64,000 nucleotides of DNA, taken from NCBI GenBank assembly GCA_030437565.1, contig CP129291.1:434001-498000 (forward strand), read 5' to 3'. Each line of letters opens with the position of its first letter. The stretch's first letter is position 1. This DNA comes from Terrilactibacillus sp. S3-3. GTDB taxonomy: Bacteria; Bacillota; Bacilli; Bacillales; Sporolactobacillaceae. Position numbers and translations under genes: made by a program. Positions 21,055 through 31,729 of the stretch are shown here, piece after piece. Under the pieces are notes generated by a model. It worked only from the letters and a program-made list of their open reading frames with translations, was not told where the DNA came from and ran no database searches.

Positions 21055-21840
21055 ATGAAAAAAGCAAGTTTGCTTCTGATCGCTTTGCTGCTGGTCGTTC
21101 TTTCATGCGGCGCTTCAAGCTCAAGCGGAGAAAATGGAAAGAAAACGATCGTCATGGGAACGAGCGCCGACTATCCGCCGTTTGAATCCGTTGATACGCA
21201 GCATGGCAATAAAATTGTCGGCTTTGACATTGATATGGCTAAATACATTGCGAACAAATTAGGTTATAATCTGCAAATTAAAAACCAAGACTTTGACGGA
21301 TTGATTCCGGCATTGAACAGCAAACGGATCGATTTTGTCATGGCCGGCATGGTGGATACGCCAGCCAGAGAAAAACAAGTGGATTTCTCAAAAACGTATT
21401 ACAACTCTTATCAAGTGGTACTGGCGAGAAAAGGCGAAAACATCAAAACCCTCAATGACTTAAAAGGCAAGAAAGTCGGCGTACAGCTTGGCACGACTCA
21501 AGAAACCCTGGCGACTCAATTAAATAAGAGGTTGCCGATGACTCTGCAAAAATGGGATAAATTGAATGAAATGGTTGAAGCACTTAGAATGAAACGGGTC
21601 GATGCAGTGATTACTGTCGACACGGTCGCTTACGGCTATACGAATAAGTATAAAGATTTGAATCAATTCAATATCAAGGCGACCGGTCCGGCCAAAGGAT
21701 TGAGCACATCGGATCCAATCAGCGTCGCTTTTCCGAAGAACAGCAAGCTGACAGCAAAATTCAATAAAGTACTAGACCAAATGGATAAGAATGGCGAAAA
21801 ACAAAAACTCGTCAACAAATGGATTAAAAGTCAAAAGTAA
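21055..21840 (+). CDS. artP: Amino acid ABC transporter substrate-binding lipoprotein (ArtP/YqiX type)
   Basis: Intact, 261 residues. Signal with lipobox VLSC near residue 18 (LLLVVLSCGAS), so a lipoprotein. The mature protein is SBP_bac_3: TSADYPPFESVD, IVGFDIDMAKYIANKLGY, FDGLIPALNSKRIDFVMAGM, TPAREKQVDFSKTYY and GVQLGTTQET. This is the group that binds polar amino acids, especially arginine or glutamine. A good AAAGGGAG site precedes the ATG. First of three transporter genes in order binding protein, permease, ATPase; the arginine-type neighbours make arginine or a derivative the likely ligand (inference). Confidence 0.9.
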   Translation: MKKASLLLIALLLVVLSCGASSSSGENGKKTIVMGTSADYPPFESVDTQHGNKIVGFDIDMAKYIANKLGYNLQIKNQDFDGLIPALNSKRIDFVMAGMVDTPAREKQVDFSKTYYNSYQVVLARKGENIKTLNDLKGKKVGVQLGTTQETLATQLNKRLPMTLQKWDKLNEMVEALRMKRVDAVITVDTVAYGYTNKYKDLNQFNIKATGPAKGLSTSDPISVAFPKNSKLTAKFNKVLDQMDKNGEKQKLVNKWIKSQK

Positions 21841-21871
21841 AAGATAGATCTTTGTTTGGAGGAGGGCCACG

Positions 21872-22531
21872 ATGAATGGTTTCGTAACCATTGCCCCTTC
21901 GATCCCTTATATTCTTAACGGGGTCTGGGCAACTTTGGGTATTGCGCTCGTTGCGTCAATCATTGGTTTTGTCGGCGGTGTTCTGCTTTCCTTATGCAAA
22001 ATTGGACATATTAAAGTGCTGGCCTGGGTTGCCCAGGCCTACACGTCCATTTTCCGGGGAACACCGCTGATTCTGCAGCTTATGATTGCCTATTTCGGCA
22101 TTCCGCAGCTGTTTAACATGGGGGATGTCAATCCGTTTACATGCGCTGTAATCACATTTGGGTTGAACTCCGCCGCTTACATGTCGGAAATCATCCGCTC
22201 CGGGATCAACGCGGTGGATATCGGACAATTCGAGGCATCTGAAGCGCTTGGTATAACTTACTGGGCGATGATGAAAGACATTATTTTACCGCAGGCGATC
22301 AAAAACATTTTGCCGGCAATGATGAATGAGTTTATTACGCTGACAAAAGAGTCGGCGATCGTGTCAACGATCAGTGTGACGGATATGATGCGCCGCGCGG
22401 AAATCGTTGCCGCTCATTACTACTTATACTTTCCGCCGCTTCTTATCAGCTTCTTTGTCTATTATTTTATTGTCATGGTGCTCACATTCCTTGGACAGCG
22501 CCTTGAAAGGAGAATGAGCCGCAGTGATTAA
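21872..22531 (+). CDS. artQ: Amino acid ABC transporter permease (ArtQ/YqiY type)
   Basis: Intact, 219 residues with about five membrane helices. HisM-type start ([20 protein letters not shown]), [19 protein letters not shown] and the EAA loop [22 protein letters not shown], which contacts the ATPase. Preceded by GGAGGAGGG, 31 nt after the binding protein. Its last codons overlap the ATPase start by 8 bases. Confidence 0.93.
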   Translation: MNGFVTIAPSIPYILNGVWATLGIALVASIIGFVGGVLLSLCKIGHIKVLAWVAQAYTSIFRGTPLILQLMIAYFGIPQLFNMGDVNPFTCAVITFGLNSAAYMSEIIRSGINAVDIGQFEASEALGITYWAMMKDIILPQAIKNILPAMMNEFITLTKESAIVSTISVTDMMRRAEIVAAHYYLYFPPLLISFFVYYFIVMVLTFLGQRLERRMSRSD

Positions 22532-23248
22532 AGCCGAACATATATTTAAGAACTTTGGCACATTGCATGTTTTGAAGGATGTATCATTGGATGTGAAGAA
22601 CGGCGAGGTTGTGGCGATCATCGGTCCATCTGGTTCAGGAAAATCGACGTTTTTACGCTGCATTAACCTGCTTGGCCGCCCGACGGATGGCAAGGTTCTG
22701 ATCGATGATGAAGATATTACAGCGATGAGCGAAAGACAAGTCATGAGCGTTCGCCGTAAAGTCGGGATGGTCTTTCAGCACTTTTACCTTTTCCCGCATA
22801 AGACCGTGCTCGAGAACTTGATCTATGCGCCGATGAAAGTAAAAGGGTTGTCGAAAGAAGAAGCTGAAGCGAAGGCTGAAAAACTGCTGGCCAATGTTGG
22901 GCTTTCCGACAAAGCGTCTCAATATCCCAGCAAGCTGTCAGGCGGACAAAAGCAGCGCGTGGCTATCGCCAGGGCGCTGGCTATGGAACCGGAGTACATG
23001 CTGTTTGACGAACCAACATCGGCACTTGATCCGGAAATGGTCAAGGAAGTACTCGATGTGATCAAGTCGCTTGGCGACAGCGGCATGACGATGATCATCG
23101 TCACACGAAATGGGTTTTGCCAGAATGGTAGCTGATAAAGTTGTCTTCATGGATGACGGCAAAATTCTGGAAGCGGCGCCGCCAACCGAGTTTTTTTGAA
23201 TCACCAAAAACCGATCGGGCAAGAGAATTTCTTGAAAAAGTGTTATAA
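22524..23248 (+). CDS. artR: Amino acid ABC transporter ATP-binding protein (ArtR/YqiZ type, frameshifted)
   Basis: About 240 residues. Start is GTG at 22524 after AAGGAGAATGAG. Walker [11 protein letters not shown]-loop VFQHFYLF, signature LSGGQKQR, Walker [15 protein letters not shown]. Two frameshifts near the C-terminus: at about 23102 (IVT joins [19 protein letters not shown]) and the T run at 23190-23196 (PTEFF joins [16 protein letters not shown]). The true stop is therefore at 23246-23248. Energises the transporter formed with the two preceding products. Confidence 0.92.
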
Positions 23249-23340
23249 CAGATTGGTTATGTTCGATCGGATGCCGGCAGGATGTTTGGATGGGGAACTA
23301 AGGACGAGATTCTTTAAACGTTTTTTCCGGTTCTCCATCA

Positions 23341-24263
23341 TCACTGATCAGAGCTTTTACTCTCCATCTGAATATCATGCATCGCATTCCAATTCTTTTC
23401 AATCATTTCAATCAGTTTCATTGTGTCATCGACATTTAATTTGTTGGTCGCAATGATCAGAGAGGTTTTGATTTTAATCGGCTGTTTCGTTCTTTTAATT
23501 TCGAACAGCTGTTTTGAAATCAATTCTTTTTTTACCAAATTTCGGCTGATCAGGCCAACACCGATGTCGTTCATGACCGCACTTTTTACTGCTTCCAGGC
23601 TGCTGTTCAATGACTTTTTTTTTTTGGATTGATAGCGGCGCTCCTCATATAGGTCCGCATTTGTTCTTCAAAAGGGCCGGCAATTTCATATTTAATAAAC
23701 GGATAACGGTCGATAATCTCCTGAGCCGAATAGTTGCGGTAAATATTTTTGGATGCAAAAAAACTAAATCCTCATGCTCGGAAATGACAATATTGGTGAT
23801 GCCGGATTTATGATATTCCCCCGATATAATCCCGATGTCATAAAGGTTCGCGTCAATCCCTTGAATGACTTCATTGCTGTGGCAGGAGACGAGTTTGATA
23901 TTCACATTTGGAAATTCACCTAGAAAGATACTGATAATGTAAGGAAAATAATGCGTGCAAAAGGTTTCGGACGCGGCGATGACCAGTTTACGCTGAGCAC
24001 CGGCATCGCTGCCCGCCAGCTTTTGATTCATTTCATCGATCAGCGTGAAAATTTTATCGGCATACGCTTTAACGACTTCACCGTGCGAGGTTAAAAAAGT
24101 TTGTTTGCCCGATTCGAAAGAACAGCGGATGATTCAGCTCGGTTTCAAGTGCGCGGATTTGCGAGGTGACCGTTGGCTGGGTAAAATTGAGCACTTTTGC
24201 TGTCTTTGTAAAATTCAGAAGATCAGCGGCAATTTGGAAAGTTTTTAAATTCCTTAGTTCCAT
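23341..24263 (-). CDS. LysR-family transcriptional regulator (frameshifted)
   Basis: About 300 residues in at least four readable pieces. N-terminal winged HTH: MELRNLKTFQIAADLLNFTK followed by TQPTVTSQIRALETEL. Effector-binding domain: RKLVIAASETFCTHYFPYI and FLGEFPNVNIKLVSCHSNEV, then VISEHEDLVFLHPK; the last piece has MNDIGVGLISRNLVKKEL. Shifts near 24105, 23765 and 23625 (T runs). It is transcribed away from the aminotransferase gene at 24521 and towards the transporter, the usual layout for a regulator of flanking genes. Likely senses a metabolite of this amidino/amino acid cluster (inference). Confidence 0.87.
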
Positions 24264-24520
24264 GATGATAACCTCTTTGTCTTGTTGTTTTTTATTCTAT
24301 AATAAATTATTTTTCGATTAATTCAAAATAAAAGATATATTTATACTAATCATAGGGAAAAACAATTTTTCAAACGGCCTTTTTCGTGGTAGTTTTGAGT
24401 GTAAAGAAAAAGCATTTTGATAGAGAAAACGTTTTTTTTTTTACTATAATTCGTGAGCAGCCCGGCAAAATTCAGGGTTCGGGTAAATTTTTGATATCTA
24501 ACAGGAAAGGTGGATGTTTT

Positions 24521-25816
24521 ATGGAAGACAGCAGCAGCCTGTACAAAAGATCTTTGAAATTATTTCCGCCGGTAGCGGGACGGGCTACGCACCTAGGCAT
24601 CGCTAAGGGTGAAGCGCGCGCTTATCTTTGGGATGAACACGGTAAGAAATATTTGGATTTTGCAAGCGGCGTTGCGGTTGTCAACTGCGGGCATAATCAC
24701 CCTTATGTCGTTCAAAAGGCAAAAGAGCAGATCGATCAGCTTATTCATGGCGGGCATAATGTTGTCTATTATCCGTCCTATATTAAGCTGGCCGAGAAAT
24801 TAATCGATCTCGTCGGCAGCGATTATAAAGTCTATTTTTCAAACAGCGGCGCGGAGGCTAATGAAGCGGCGATTAAACTGGCAAAACAAGTCAGCGGCCG
24901 TCCCGGTATTATTTCATTTAAAAGAAGTTTCCACGGGCGGACGCTGGCGACAACGACACTGACAGCATCCAATGCTAAATACCGGCGGCATTATGAAGGC
25001 CTGCTGCCCAGTGTCTACTATGCCGAGTATCCTTATGCGATCCGGACCGGGCTTTCCGAACAGGAGGAGGTGGACAGATGCCTGGGTCAGTTAGAGGAGA
25101 TTTTCCACTATCTGATTGAACCTGAAGAGGTTGCCTGTATCATTCTTGAACCGATGCAGGGCGAGGGCGGCTATGTTCCGGCACCGGCTTCCTTTATTCG
25201 GGCACTGCGGAAAATATGCGATGAACATGGGATTTCGCTGATTTTTGACGAAGTGCAAACCGGTTTTGGGCGGACGGGTAAAATGTTTGCTTACGAACAC
25301 TTTAATGTGAAGCCGGATATACTGACGGCGGCGAAAGGGATTGCCAATGGTTTTCCGCTCAGCGCGTGTGTCGCCAAGACCGAACTGATGGATAAGTGGC
25401 CGGCCGGTACACATGGCGGCACTTTTGGCGGCAATCCCGTTTCATGTGCGGCCTCTTTGGCGGTCATTGAACTATTAGAAAATGAGCTAATTGATCATTG
25501 CGCAAAAATGGGCGGCTATTTTGTAGAAAAACTTCAGGAGTTGAAAGAAAAACATGCCGAGATTCTGGATGTCAGAGGTCTCGGGCTGATGCTCGGCATG
25601 GAATTTGCTGACAGGATGAGCACCGAAGCACCGAATCCTGAACTGACAATCCTTGTTAAAGAAAAGGCACTGGAAAAAGGGTTGATCCTGCTGACGTGCG
25701 GCGTCGATAAAAACGTCATCCGCTTCATTCCGCCGCTTATCGTGAACGAAGAACAGATTGATCAGGCGATTGAGATTGTCAGCGAAAGCCTGCGGGAGGC
25801 CTTGTCCTTTGCATGA
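24521..25816 (+). CDS. Class III aminotransferase (4-aminobutyrate / ornithine-type)
   Basis: Intact, 431 residues from ATG 24521 with GGAAAGGTGG upstream. PLP fold type [67 protein letters not shown] with the Asp that binds the cofactor nitrogen, and TAAKGIANGFPLSA with the Schiff-base Lys. Most like GabT-type enzymes among the subgroups, but ornithine or putrescine transaminases cannot be excluded. Placed beside a LysR gene and downstream of a RocB/Art-type set, it could act on ornithine, agmatine-derived or gamma-amino substrates. Confidence 0.88.
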   Translation: MEDSSSLYKRSLKLFPPVAGRATHLGIAKGEARAYLWDEHGKKYLDFASGVAVVNCGHNHPYVVQKAKEQIDQLIHGGHNVVYYPSYIKLAEKLIDLVGSDYKVYFSNSGAEANEAAIKLAKQVSGRPGIISFKRSFHGRTLATTTLTASNAKYRRHYEGLLPSVYYAEYPYAIRTGLSEQEEVDRCLGQLEEIFHYLIEPEEVACIILEPMQGEGGYVPAPASFIRALRKICDEHGISLIFDEVQTGFGRTGKMFAYEHFNVKPDILTAAKGIANGFPLSACVAKTELMDKWPAGTHGGTFGGNPVSCAASLAVIELLENELIDHCAKMGGYFVEKLQELKEKHAEILDVRGLGLMLGMEFADRMSTEAPNPELTILVKEKALEKGLILLTCGVDKNVIRFIPPLIVNEEQIDQAIEIVSESLREALSFA

Positions 25817-25901
25817 GTTGTCGTCACCCTCGGACCAAACGGGGAAAGATGCGACTTTTGTAAAAGCAGAGATCTAAAAGAACAAAACAGATTGATAAAG
25901 A

Positions 25902-25942
25902 GGTCCTTTACTAAGATCGTTATTTGAGTAAGGGCCTTTTTT
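25902..25942 (+). terminator. Terminator after the aminotransferase gene
   Basis: GGTCCTTTACT (25902-25912) pairs with AGTAAGGGCC (25927-25936) with one bulge, followed by six Ts. Confidence 0.8.
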
Positions 25943-26468
25943 ATTGCAATTCTCGGAAGAAGTTTCTGTCCCGGCATCTCTCAGTAATTTATATTCACCA
26001 GGATCTCCGGCGAAGGTAAAATCCGACAGTGATTTTTGTTAAATTTTTTTAGAAAATATTGATTTTCGGACTGCAAACCCGTAAACTGTGGAGGATAAAA
26101 AAACGAGAATAAGCCATCGTTTTTTCTATCAAAAAATGAGTGATGGTTCAAAATCATTGTTAAGCTAGTTTTAATCATTTATCTCTATCATTCTATTAGC
26201 GTTATTTAAAGAAGCAGATCCTGAAGTACTTGAGCGACCGTCATAATTTTTTTTTATTATTGATCGAATCACAATTTGGGAGAAAAGTCCTTTTAAAAAT
26301 GAGTGGGAAAACTAAAGGCGCTTTCGAACGCGGTCTTTTGCTTCATTTTCGTTTCTCCTTTTTAGCGGAGAATCCGTTGGAATGAAGCTTTAATAATTTT
26401 TACAACATTGACGATAAATGATCTGTATGGTCTCTACAAAAATCATTCTGAGCAAAAGGGGAAACAAT
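25943..26468. other. Intergenic region of 526 bases
   Basis: No supported gene. It must hold the promoter of the LCP gene, but I see no clear match. Composition is AT-rich with scattered T and A runs. Confidence 0.5.
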
Positions 26469-27487
26469 ATGCTGCAGAGAAGCACGAATGAGGAGCCCGG
26501 CGTTCCCTCAAGAAGAGCAACAAGAAAACGCCATCGAATCTTTCGCAAGATCCTTGCCTTTCTTGCTGTTGTGGCGGTCGGTGTGGGGGGTTTTGTGTAC
26601 TATGAATGGCATCATTTAGATCCGCCAATCATTTCAGCCATTTGACAAAAATAGGAAGCCAATCAGCTTCTAAAGTGCAAGAGAAGAGCGGGTCCTTTAA
26701 TTTTCTGCTTATCGGCTCCGATGCCCGAAAAGGTGACAAGGCCAGCCACACCGACTCCATTGTGCTCATTCATGCCGATTTGACGAACCACACTTACAAT
26801 ATGATCAGTATTCCCCGCGATACACGCGTGTATATGTCTGGATACGGCTACACGAAGCTGACAAGCGTGCAATATGTTTCTCAAGTTAAAAACGGGACGC
26901 ATCAAGGCGTGATCGATGCTGTTAAAGCCGTTTCACAGCTGACAGGCGTTCCGATCAACTTTTACGCGGAAACAAACTATGGCGGTCTGAAGAATATGGT
27001 TGATGCCTTGGGCGGGATAAAAATGAAAGTACCGTTCAGGGTCAGCCTGACGCACCCATGGTATCCGGAAGATAAAGGAAAAGTATTTGAACCGGGCACT
27101 TATTCATTCAACGGCAAAATGGTCACTGAACTCGTTCATGAGCGAGACTCGCTTCCGGGAACGGATTATGGCCGGCAAAGGATGCAAGAGGAAGCCTTGA
27201 TTGGTATCGCCAAGCAGGCGATGAATCCGACCAACGTAACGAAACTTCCGGCTCTTTCTAAGTCAGTCTCGAAGTTTCTGATTACGACAAATATGACAAA
27301 TGAGGATATGATCAGCTTTGCGCTGGGGGCGAAAGGCGATTTCCATCCTGAAAAACAGATACACTACCGCCAAGTAAAAGGGCAAACGGAAGTGCTGTAT
27401 GATGATGTCCTGCAATCTAATAATGACGAAGTTGTTCTTAATCAGAATCAGTTGAAAACGGTCATTCAAAAGTACTTCACAAATTGA
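26469..27487 (+). CDS. LytR-CpsA-Psr (LCP) family cell-wall polymer ligase (frameshifted)
   Basis: Membrane-anchored enzyme that attaches teichoic acid or other anionic polymers to peptidoglycan. About 339 residues. Basic cytoplasmic N-terminus (SRRATRKRHRIFRK), one membrane helix (ILAFLAVVAVGVGGFVYY), then after a shift near 26635 the LCP core: FNFLLIGSDARKGDKASHTDSIVL, MISIPRDTRVYM with the catalytic Arg, NFYAETNYGGLKNMVDALGGI and YGRQRMQEEALIGIAKQ. Start ATG 26469 follows AAAAGGGGAAAC. Followed by a strong terminator; apparently monocistronic. Confidence 0.93.
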
Positions 27488-27561
27488 TTTAAAACGGGTG
27501 ACAAAGAGAACGGAGAACAGCTGGAGACTTGGAGATTTAAATCAAGACAGCTTAGCCTTAA

Positions 27562-27598
27562 AAAGCGAGCAGACCTCTTATATAGGTTTGCTCGCTTT
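27562..27598. terminator. Terminator between LCP gene and prpB
   Basis: AAAGCGAGCA (27562-27571) pairs with TGCTCGCTTT (27589-27598), extended by ACCT/AGGT. A and T tracts on either side let it act in both directions for convergent genes. Confidence 0.85.
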
Positions 27599-27683
27599 CA
27601 CTTTTTCCAGAGGAAATTCATCGCGTTCTGCAAGTTGTATCAAGGTGTATTTTGCTTGCCCTGTACAGCAGCGGCCGGAATGG

Positions 27684-28609
27684 TCAGCGGGTCTCGTCTT
27701 TTCCGATTTCCGGCAGCGTCGTTTTGGAAATATGTTCGTCGAGCGCTTCGTAATCAAAATAGCGAATGGTTTCGTATAGTTCTTCCCGCGTCTGCATATC
27801 GCCGAGGCGCGATTCCTGTGTGCCTTTTTCAAAGATATCTGTAAAGACACGTTCATACGCTTTTGCGGCAACGCGTAAAGAAGTGACAGGGTAGATCACC
27901 ATACTGTAGCCAAAAGAGGCAAAATCAGCCGCCTTATAGTAAGGTGTTTTTCCGAATTCAGTCATATTGGCGAGCAGCGGAGCATCGACTGCATAGCTGA
28001 TTTCCTTGAAGTCTTCTTCGGTGATAAAGGCTTCCGGAAAAATGGCATCGGCGCCTGCCTCTACATATTGCTGCGAGCGGGCGATCGCGGCATCGCGGCC
28101 TTCCACGGCTTTAGCATCGGTTCGGGGACGACGACGACGAGGCTTGGTGCAACGCTTTTCAGCGTCTTGATTTTCTGCACCATGTCTTCCGTAGCAACCA
28201 ATGTTTTTCCGTTCAAGTGGCCGCATTTCTTAGGCATGTTTTGATCTTCAATTTGAACGGCAGCCACGCCGGCTTCGACCATTTCTTTTGCTGCCCGCGC
28301 AACATTGAGGATGCCGCCGTAGCCGGTGTCAATATCGACGAGGAGAGGCAGGTTTGTAGCACGAATCAGTTCTCTAGCCCGGTCGGCCACTTCATTGGAA
28401 TAAATCAGGCCAAGATCCGGCAGCCCCCGGCTTGCCGTATACGCTGCACCCGACAGATAAAGTGCCTGAAATCCAACCCGTTTCGCAACCAGTGCCGACA
28501 TGCCGTCATGCGCACCGGGAATTTTTAAAATGTCCGGATGATTCATCAAAGTCCGAAAACGGTCAGCCAATTCCTTTTGTGATAATTGTCCTTCAACGAT
28601 CCAGCTCAT
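27684..28609 (-). CDS. prpB: 2-methylisocitrate lyase PrpB (frameshifted)
   Basis: Cleaves 2-methylisocitrate to pyruvate and succinate in the methylcitrate route for propionate (B. subtilis YqiQ). About 302 residues. GAHDGMSALVAKRVGFQALYLSG opens the TIM-barrel; LLVDIDTGYGG carries metal-binding Asp; VQIEDQNMPKKCGHLNGK holds the catalytic KKCGH signature of the ICL/PEP mutase family. After a shift near 28120 the chain resumes ARTDAKAVEGRDAAI and EAGADAIFPEAF, ending LPEIGKDETR. It starts 51 nt after the prpD stop on the same strand, so the two are cotranscribed. Confidence 0.93.
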
Positions 28610-28659
28610 ACTGTATCCTCCCTTTTAAGTATCAGGCATGGCGGACCATGCCCCGACTT

Positions 28660-30108
28660 TTAGTCCAGTGACAGGAGATCCATAAATTCATTGACAGGTG
28701 TTTTCGATAACTGTTCGCCATCTGCACAAAGGGCAAGCAGTTGTTCCACCTTTTTGCGAGGCAGGCGGGTTTTGAGATTGTTTTCAAATTTATTGAACAA
28801 TAACGGGATGCCTTCACTGCGTCTTCTGCGATGGCCGATCGGATATTCGACAGCAACCGGTTTTGTTTCTGTTCCGTCCCGAAAAAAATGACTTGGACGC
28901 TGCTGGCAATCGAGCGTTTTTCCGGATCGAGGTAGTCGATGCTGTATTGTTTATTTTCGCTGATTACCATCTTGTCCCGCAATGCGTCGATGCGCGGATC
29001 GGCGGCCGCTTTGTCTTCGTAATCATCAGCTGTCAGGCTGCCTTTGATTAAACCAACGGCAACCATATATTGAATACAGTGATCGCGGTCGGCCGGATTA
29101 TGAAGCGGGCCGGTTTTAGCAATGATCCGGATCGCCGATTCATGAGTGACGATTTTAATCTTTTCAATTTCATCCAGACGGTTCTCAACTTTCGGATGGA
29201 GAGCGATCGCAGCTTCAAGTGCAGTCTGGCCGTGAAATTCAGCCGGATAAGAAATTTTAAACAAGACATTTTCCATGACATAAGAATCAAACGGGCGCTG
29301 AAGGGTCAGCGGTTCTCCGCCGAATAATACATCTTGAAAACCCCATTCAGGAGCTGAAAGTGCGGTTTTATAACCCATTTCGCCTTTCAAAGTCATCAGC
29401 GCCAGCCGGACGGCGCGGCTTGTAGCATCGCCAGCGGCCCATGATTTCCTTGAGCCGGTATTTGGTGCATGGCGATAGGTACGCAAGCTGGAGTTATCGA
29501 TCCACGCCTGCGAGACGGCCGCCGCGATTTTTCTTCTTTGCTTGCACCGAATAGGGCGGAAACGACGGCGGTGGAAGCGACTTTGACATACAGCACGTGG
29601 TCCAGACCGTGGCGGTTCAAACTATGTCGAGCGCAAGGACGCCCTGGATTTCATGGGACTTAATCGATGCTTCGAGCACTTTGCTGATCGGTAGCGGCGC
29701 TTTGCCTTCCGAGATGTTTTTTCTGCTGATATAATCGGCGCTGGCCAGGATCCCGCCGAGATTATCGGACGGATGCCCCCATTCGGCCGCCAGCCAAGTG
29801 TCGTTGTAATCAAGCCAGCGAATCATGCAGCCGATATTAAATGCGGCTTGTACCGGATCAAGCGTGTAGGACGTGCCGGGAATGGGAACGCCGTTTGGTA
29901 CGATAGTGCCGGGTACGATCGGTCCAAGAAGTTTCGTACATTCCGGGTAGCGCAGCGCGAGAAGACCGCATCCCAGCGTATCCATGAGTACATAACGTGC
30001 CGTTTCAAATGCGGTCTCACTTGTATTTTTTTTGTCCGCCGCATATTCGGCGATTTTTGTGATGAGGGGGTCGGTTTTCTGCAATACATTTTTATTCTCT
30101 ACAGTCAT
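28660..30108 (-). CDS. prpD: 2-methylcitrate dehydratase PrpD/MmgE (frameshifted)
   Basis: Dehydrates 2-methylcitrate on the way to methylisocitrate. About 480 residues. The first piece has [18 protein letters not shown] and [24 protein letters not shown], the family hallmark; the second has [15 protein letters not shown]; the third has [25 protein letters not shown] and [11 protein letters not shown], then [20 protein letters not shown]. Shifts near 29620, 29500-29420 and 28865; the final frame ends [11 protein letters not shown] with the stop at 28660-28662. No methylcitrate synthase gene is next to it. Its start faces the CitMHS transporter gene across a 200-nt region with a cre site. Confidence 0.92.
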
Positions 30109-30197
30109 AAGGCCATTTGCCCCTTCATAAATTATTGAATGCGGTTACAAAAAAAGAGTACAAAAAATCAATTCACAATATTAAGTATAATTTTGTG

Positions 30198-30217
30198 ACA
30201 GATTTGAGTCAATCTGT
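30198..30217. promoter_or_regulatory. Candidate operator palindrome in the prpD / transporter intergenic region
   Basis: ACAGATT (30198-30204) and AATCTGT (30211-30217) form a perfect 7-bp inverted repeat with spacer TGAGTC. It lies between divergent genes, 16 nt before the cre site. The regulator is unknown. Confidence 0.5.
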
Positions 30218-30232
30218 TAAACTTGGAAAAAA

Positions 30233-30246
30233 TGAAAACGTTTACA
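30233..30246. promoter_or_regulatory. Catabolite-responsive element (cre)
   Basis: TGAAAACGTTTACA matches the cre consensus TGWAANCGNTNWCA at every fixed position. It stands 63 nt before the CitMHS start and 125 nt before prpD, so CcpA control of one or both units is expected. Confidence 0.8.
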
Positions 30247-30308
30247 AAAATAATGTTCAGAAAAATCATTGTAGACGTAAAAAAAATCAATCATGGAGGC
30301 GATGGAAA

Positions 30309-31603
30309 ATGCTGGCGATTCTCGGCTTTATGACACTGATTGTTTTTATGTACCTGATCATGAGCAAACGGCTTTCAGCGTTGATTGCTTTAATGATTGT
30401 CCCGGCCGTATTTGCAATCATCGGCGGTTTTTACAAACAGATTGGAACGATGATGCTGGATGGACTGACGGGCGTCGCACCGACCGGCATCATGATTTTA
30501 TTTGCGATATTATATTTCGGGCTGATGATAGACGCCGGTCTGTTTGATCCGCTGGTTGGCTTCATATTGCGCATTGTCAAAGGTGATCCGCTAAAAATCG
30601 CGATCGGAACGGCTATTTTGGCAGGTTGTTTCGCTGGATGGCGATGGGACGACGACTTTCATGATTACGATTTCAGCGATGCTGCCCCTTTATAAAAAAA
30701 AATTGGCATGAGCCCGCTTGTTCTCGCCGGCATCACCATTTCAAGCTCCGGCATTATGAATCTCTTGCCGTGGGGCGGGCCAACGGCAAGGGCGATGGCT
30801 GCCCTGCATTTGACTACGGCGGACATTTTTGTTCCGGTGATTCCATCGATGATCGGCGGACTCATCTTTGTTTTTATTATTGCTTTGATTATGGGCCGGA
30901 AAGAGCGGAAGCGGATTGGCGTTGTTCAGGTGAATGGAGCGGCTTTCCACGAACAAGCGGCATCTGTGGAAAACGCCGCCATTCGCCGGCCGAAACTTGT
31001 TTGGTTCAATGGCATTCTAACGATTGTACTGCTTGTCTGCCTGATTATTGAAGTGATTCCTGTCCCGGTGCTTTTTATGATCGCCTTCGCAATAGCCGTA
31101 ATGGTTAATTATCCGAATCTGAGAGAGCAAAAAAGGAGCGCGTGTCGGCTTATGCGGGAAATGCACTTTCGGTCATTTCAATGATTTTTGCCGCCGGCAT
31201 TTTTACCGGTATTCTGTCCGGAACAAAGATGGTCGATGCGATGGCCGGTATTTTAATTCATCATATTCCGGCTTCTCTCGGACCGCATTGGGCGCTGATC
31301 ACCGCTCTTATCAGTGCACCTTGTACATTCTTCATGTCTAACGACGCCTTCTACTTTGGGGTTGTTCCGCTGATTGCCAAAACGGCCGCATCTTACGGCA
31401 TCGATCCGGCGATCATCGGCCGCGCTTCGCTATTAGGCCTGCCCATTCATCTTTTCAGCCCGCTTGTACCATCCACCTATTTGCTCGTTGGGATGGTTGG
31501 GGCAGAACTTGGCGATCTTCAGCGTTCGTTTTTGAAATGGGCCTGCGGATCAGCTGCGGTGATGATTGTCGTTGCGGTTGCTGTCGGGATTATCATCGTT
31601 TGA
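30309..31603 (+). CDS. CitMHS-family citrate (metal-citrate) transporter (frameshifted)
   Basis: Inner-membrane secondary transporter of the CitMHS group, which imports divalent-metal citrate with protons. About 432 residues and some twelve hydrophobic segments. Start ATG 30309 has TGGAGGCGA upstream. Family landmarks: ILYFGLMIDAGLFDPLVGFI, SSGIMNLLPWGGPTARAM, MIFAAGIFTGILSGTKMVDA and FFMSNDAFYFGVVPLIAKTA. Shifts near 30625, 30700 and 31135. Its position opposite prpD-prpB suggests linked use of citrate and methylcitrate-type acids. The imported substrate could be citrate or a related tricarboxylate. Confidence 0.9.
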
Positions 31604-31729
31604 TACCCGTTCTTCAATGCTGAATAGGTAACTTTTCATATTGATAGGGGAACCGGGGTCAGAGGATTGAATGGATGCGCAAATGTTTTTAATCGGTTAG
31701 AGAGATTGGCAGACTAAAAAGATTATAGG

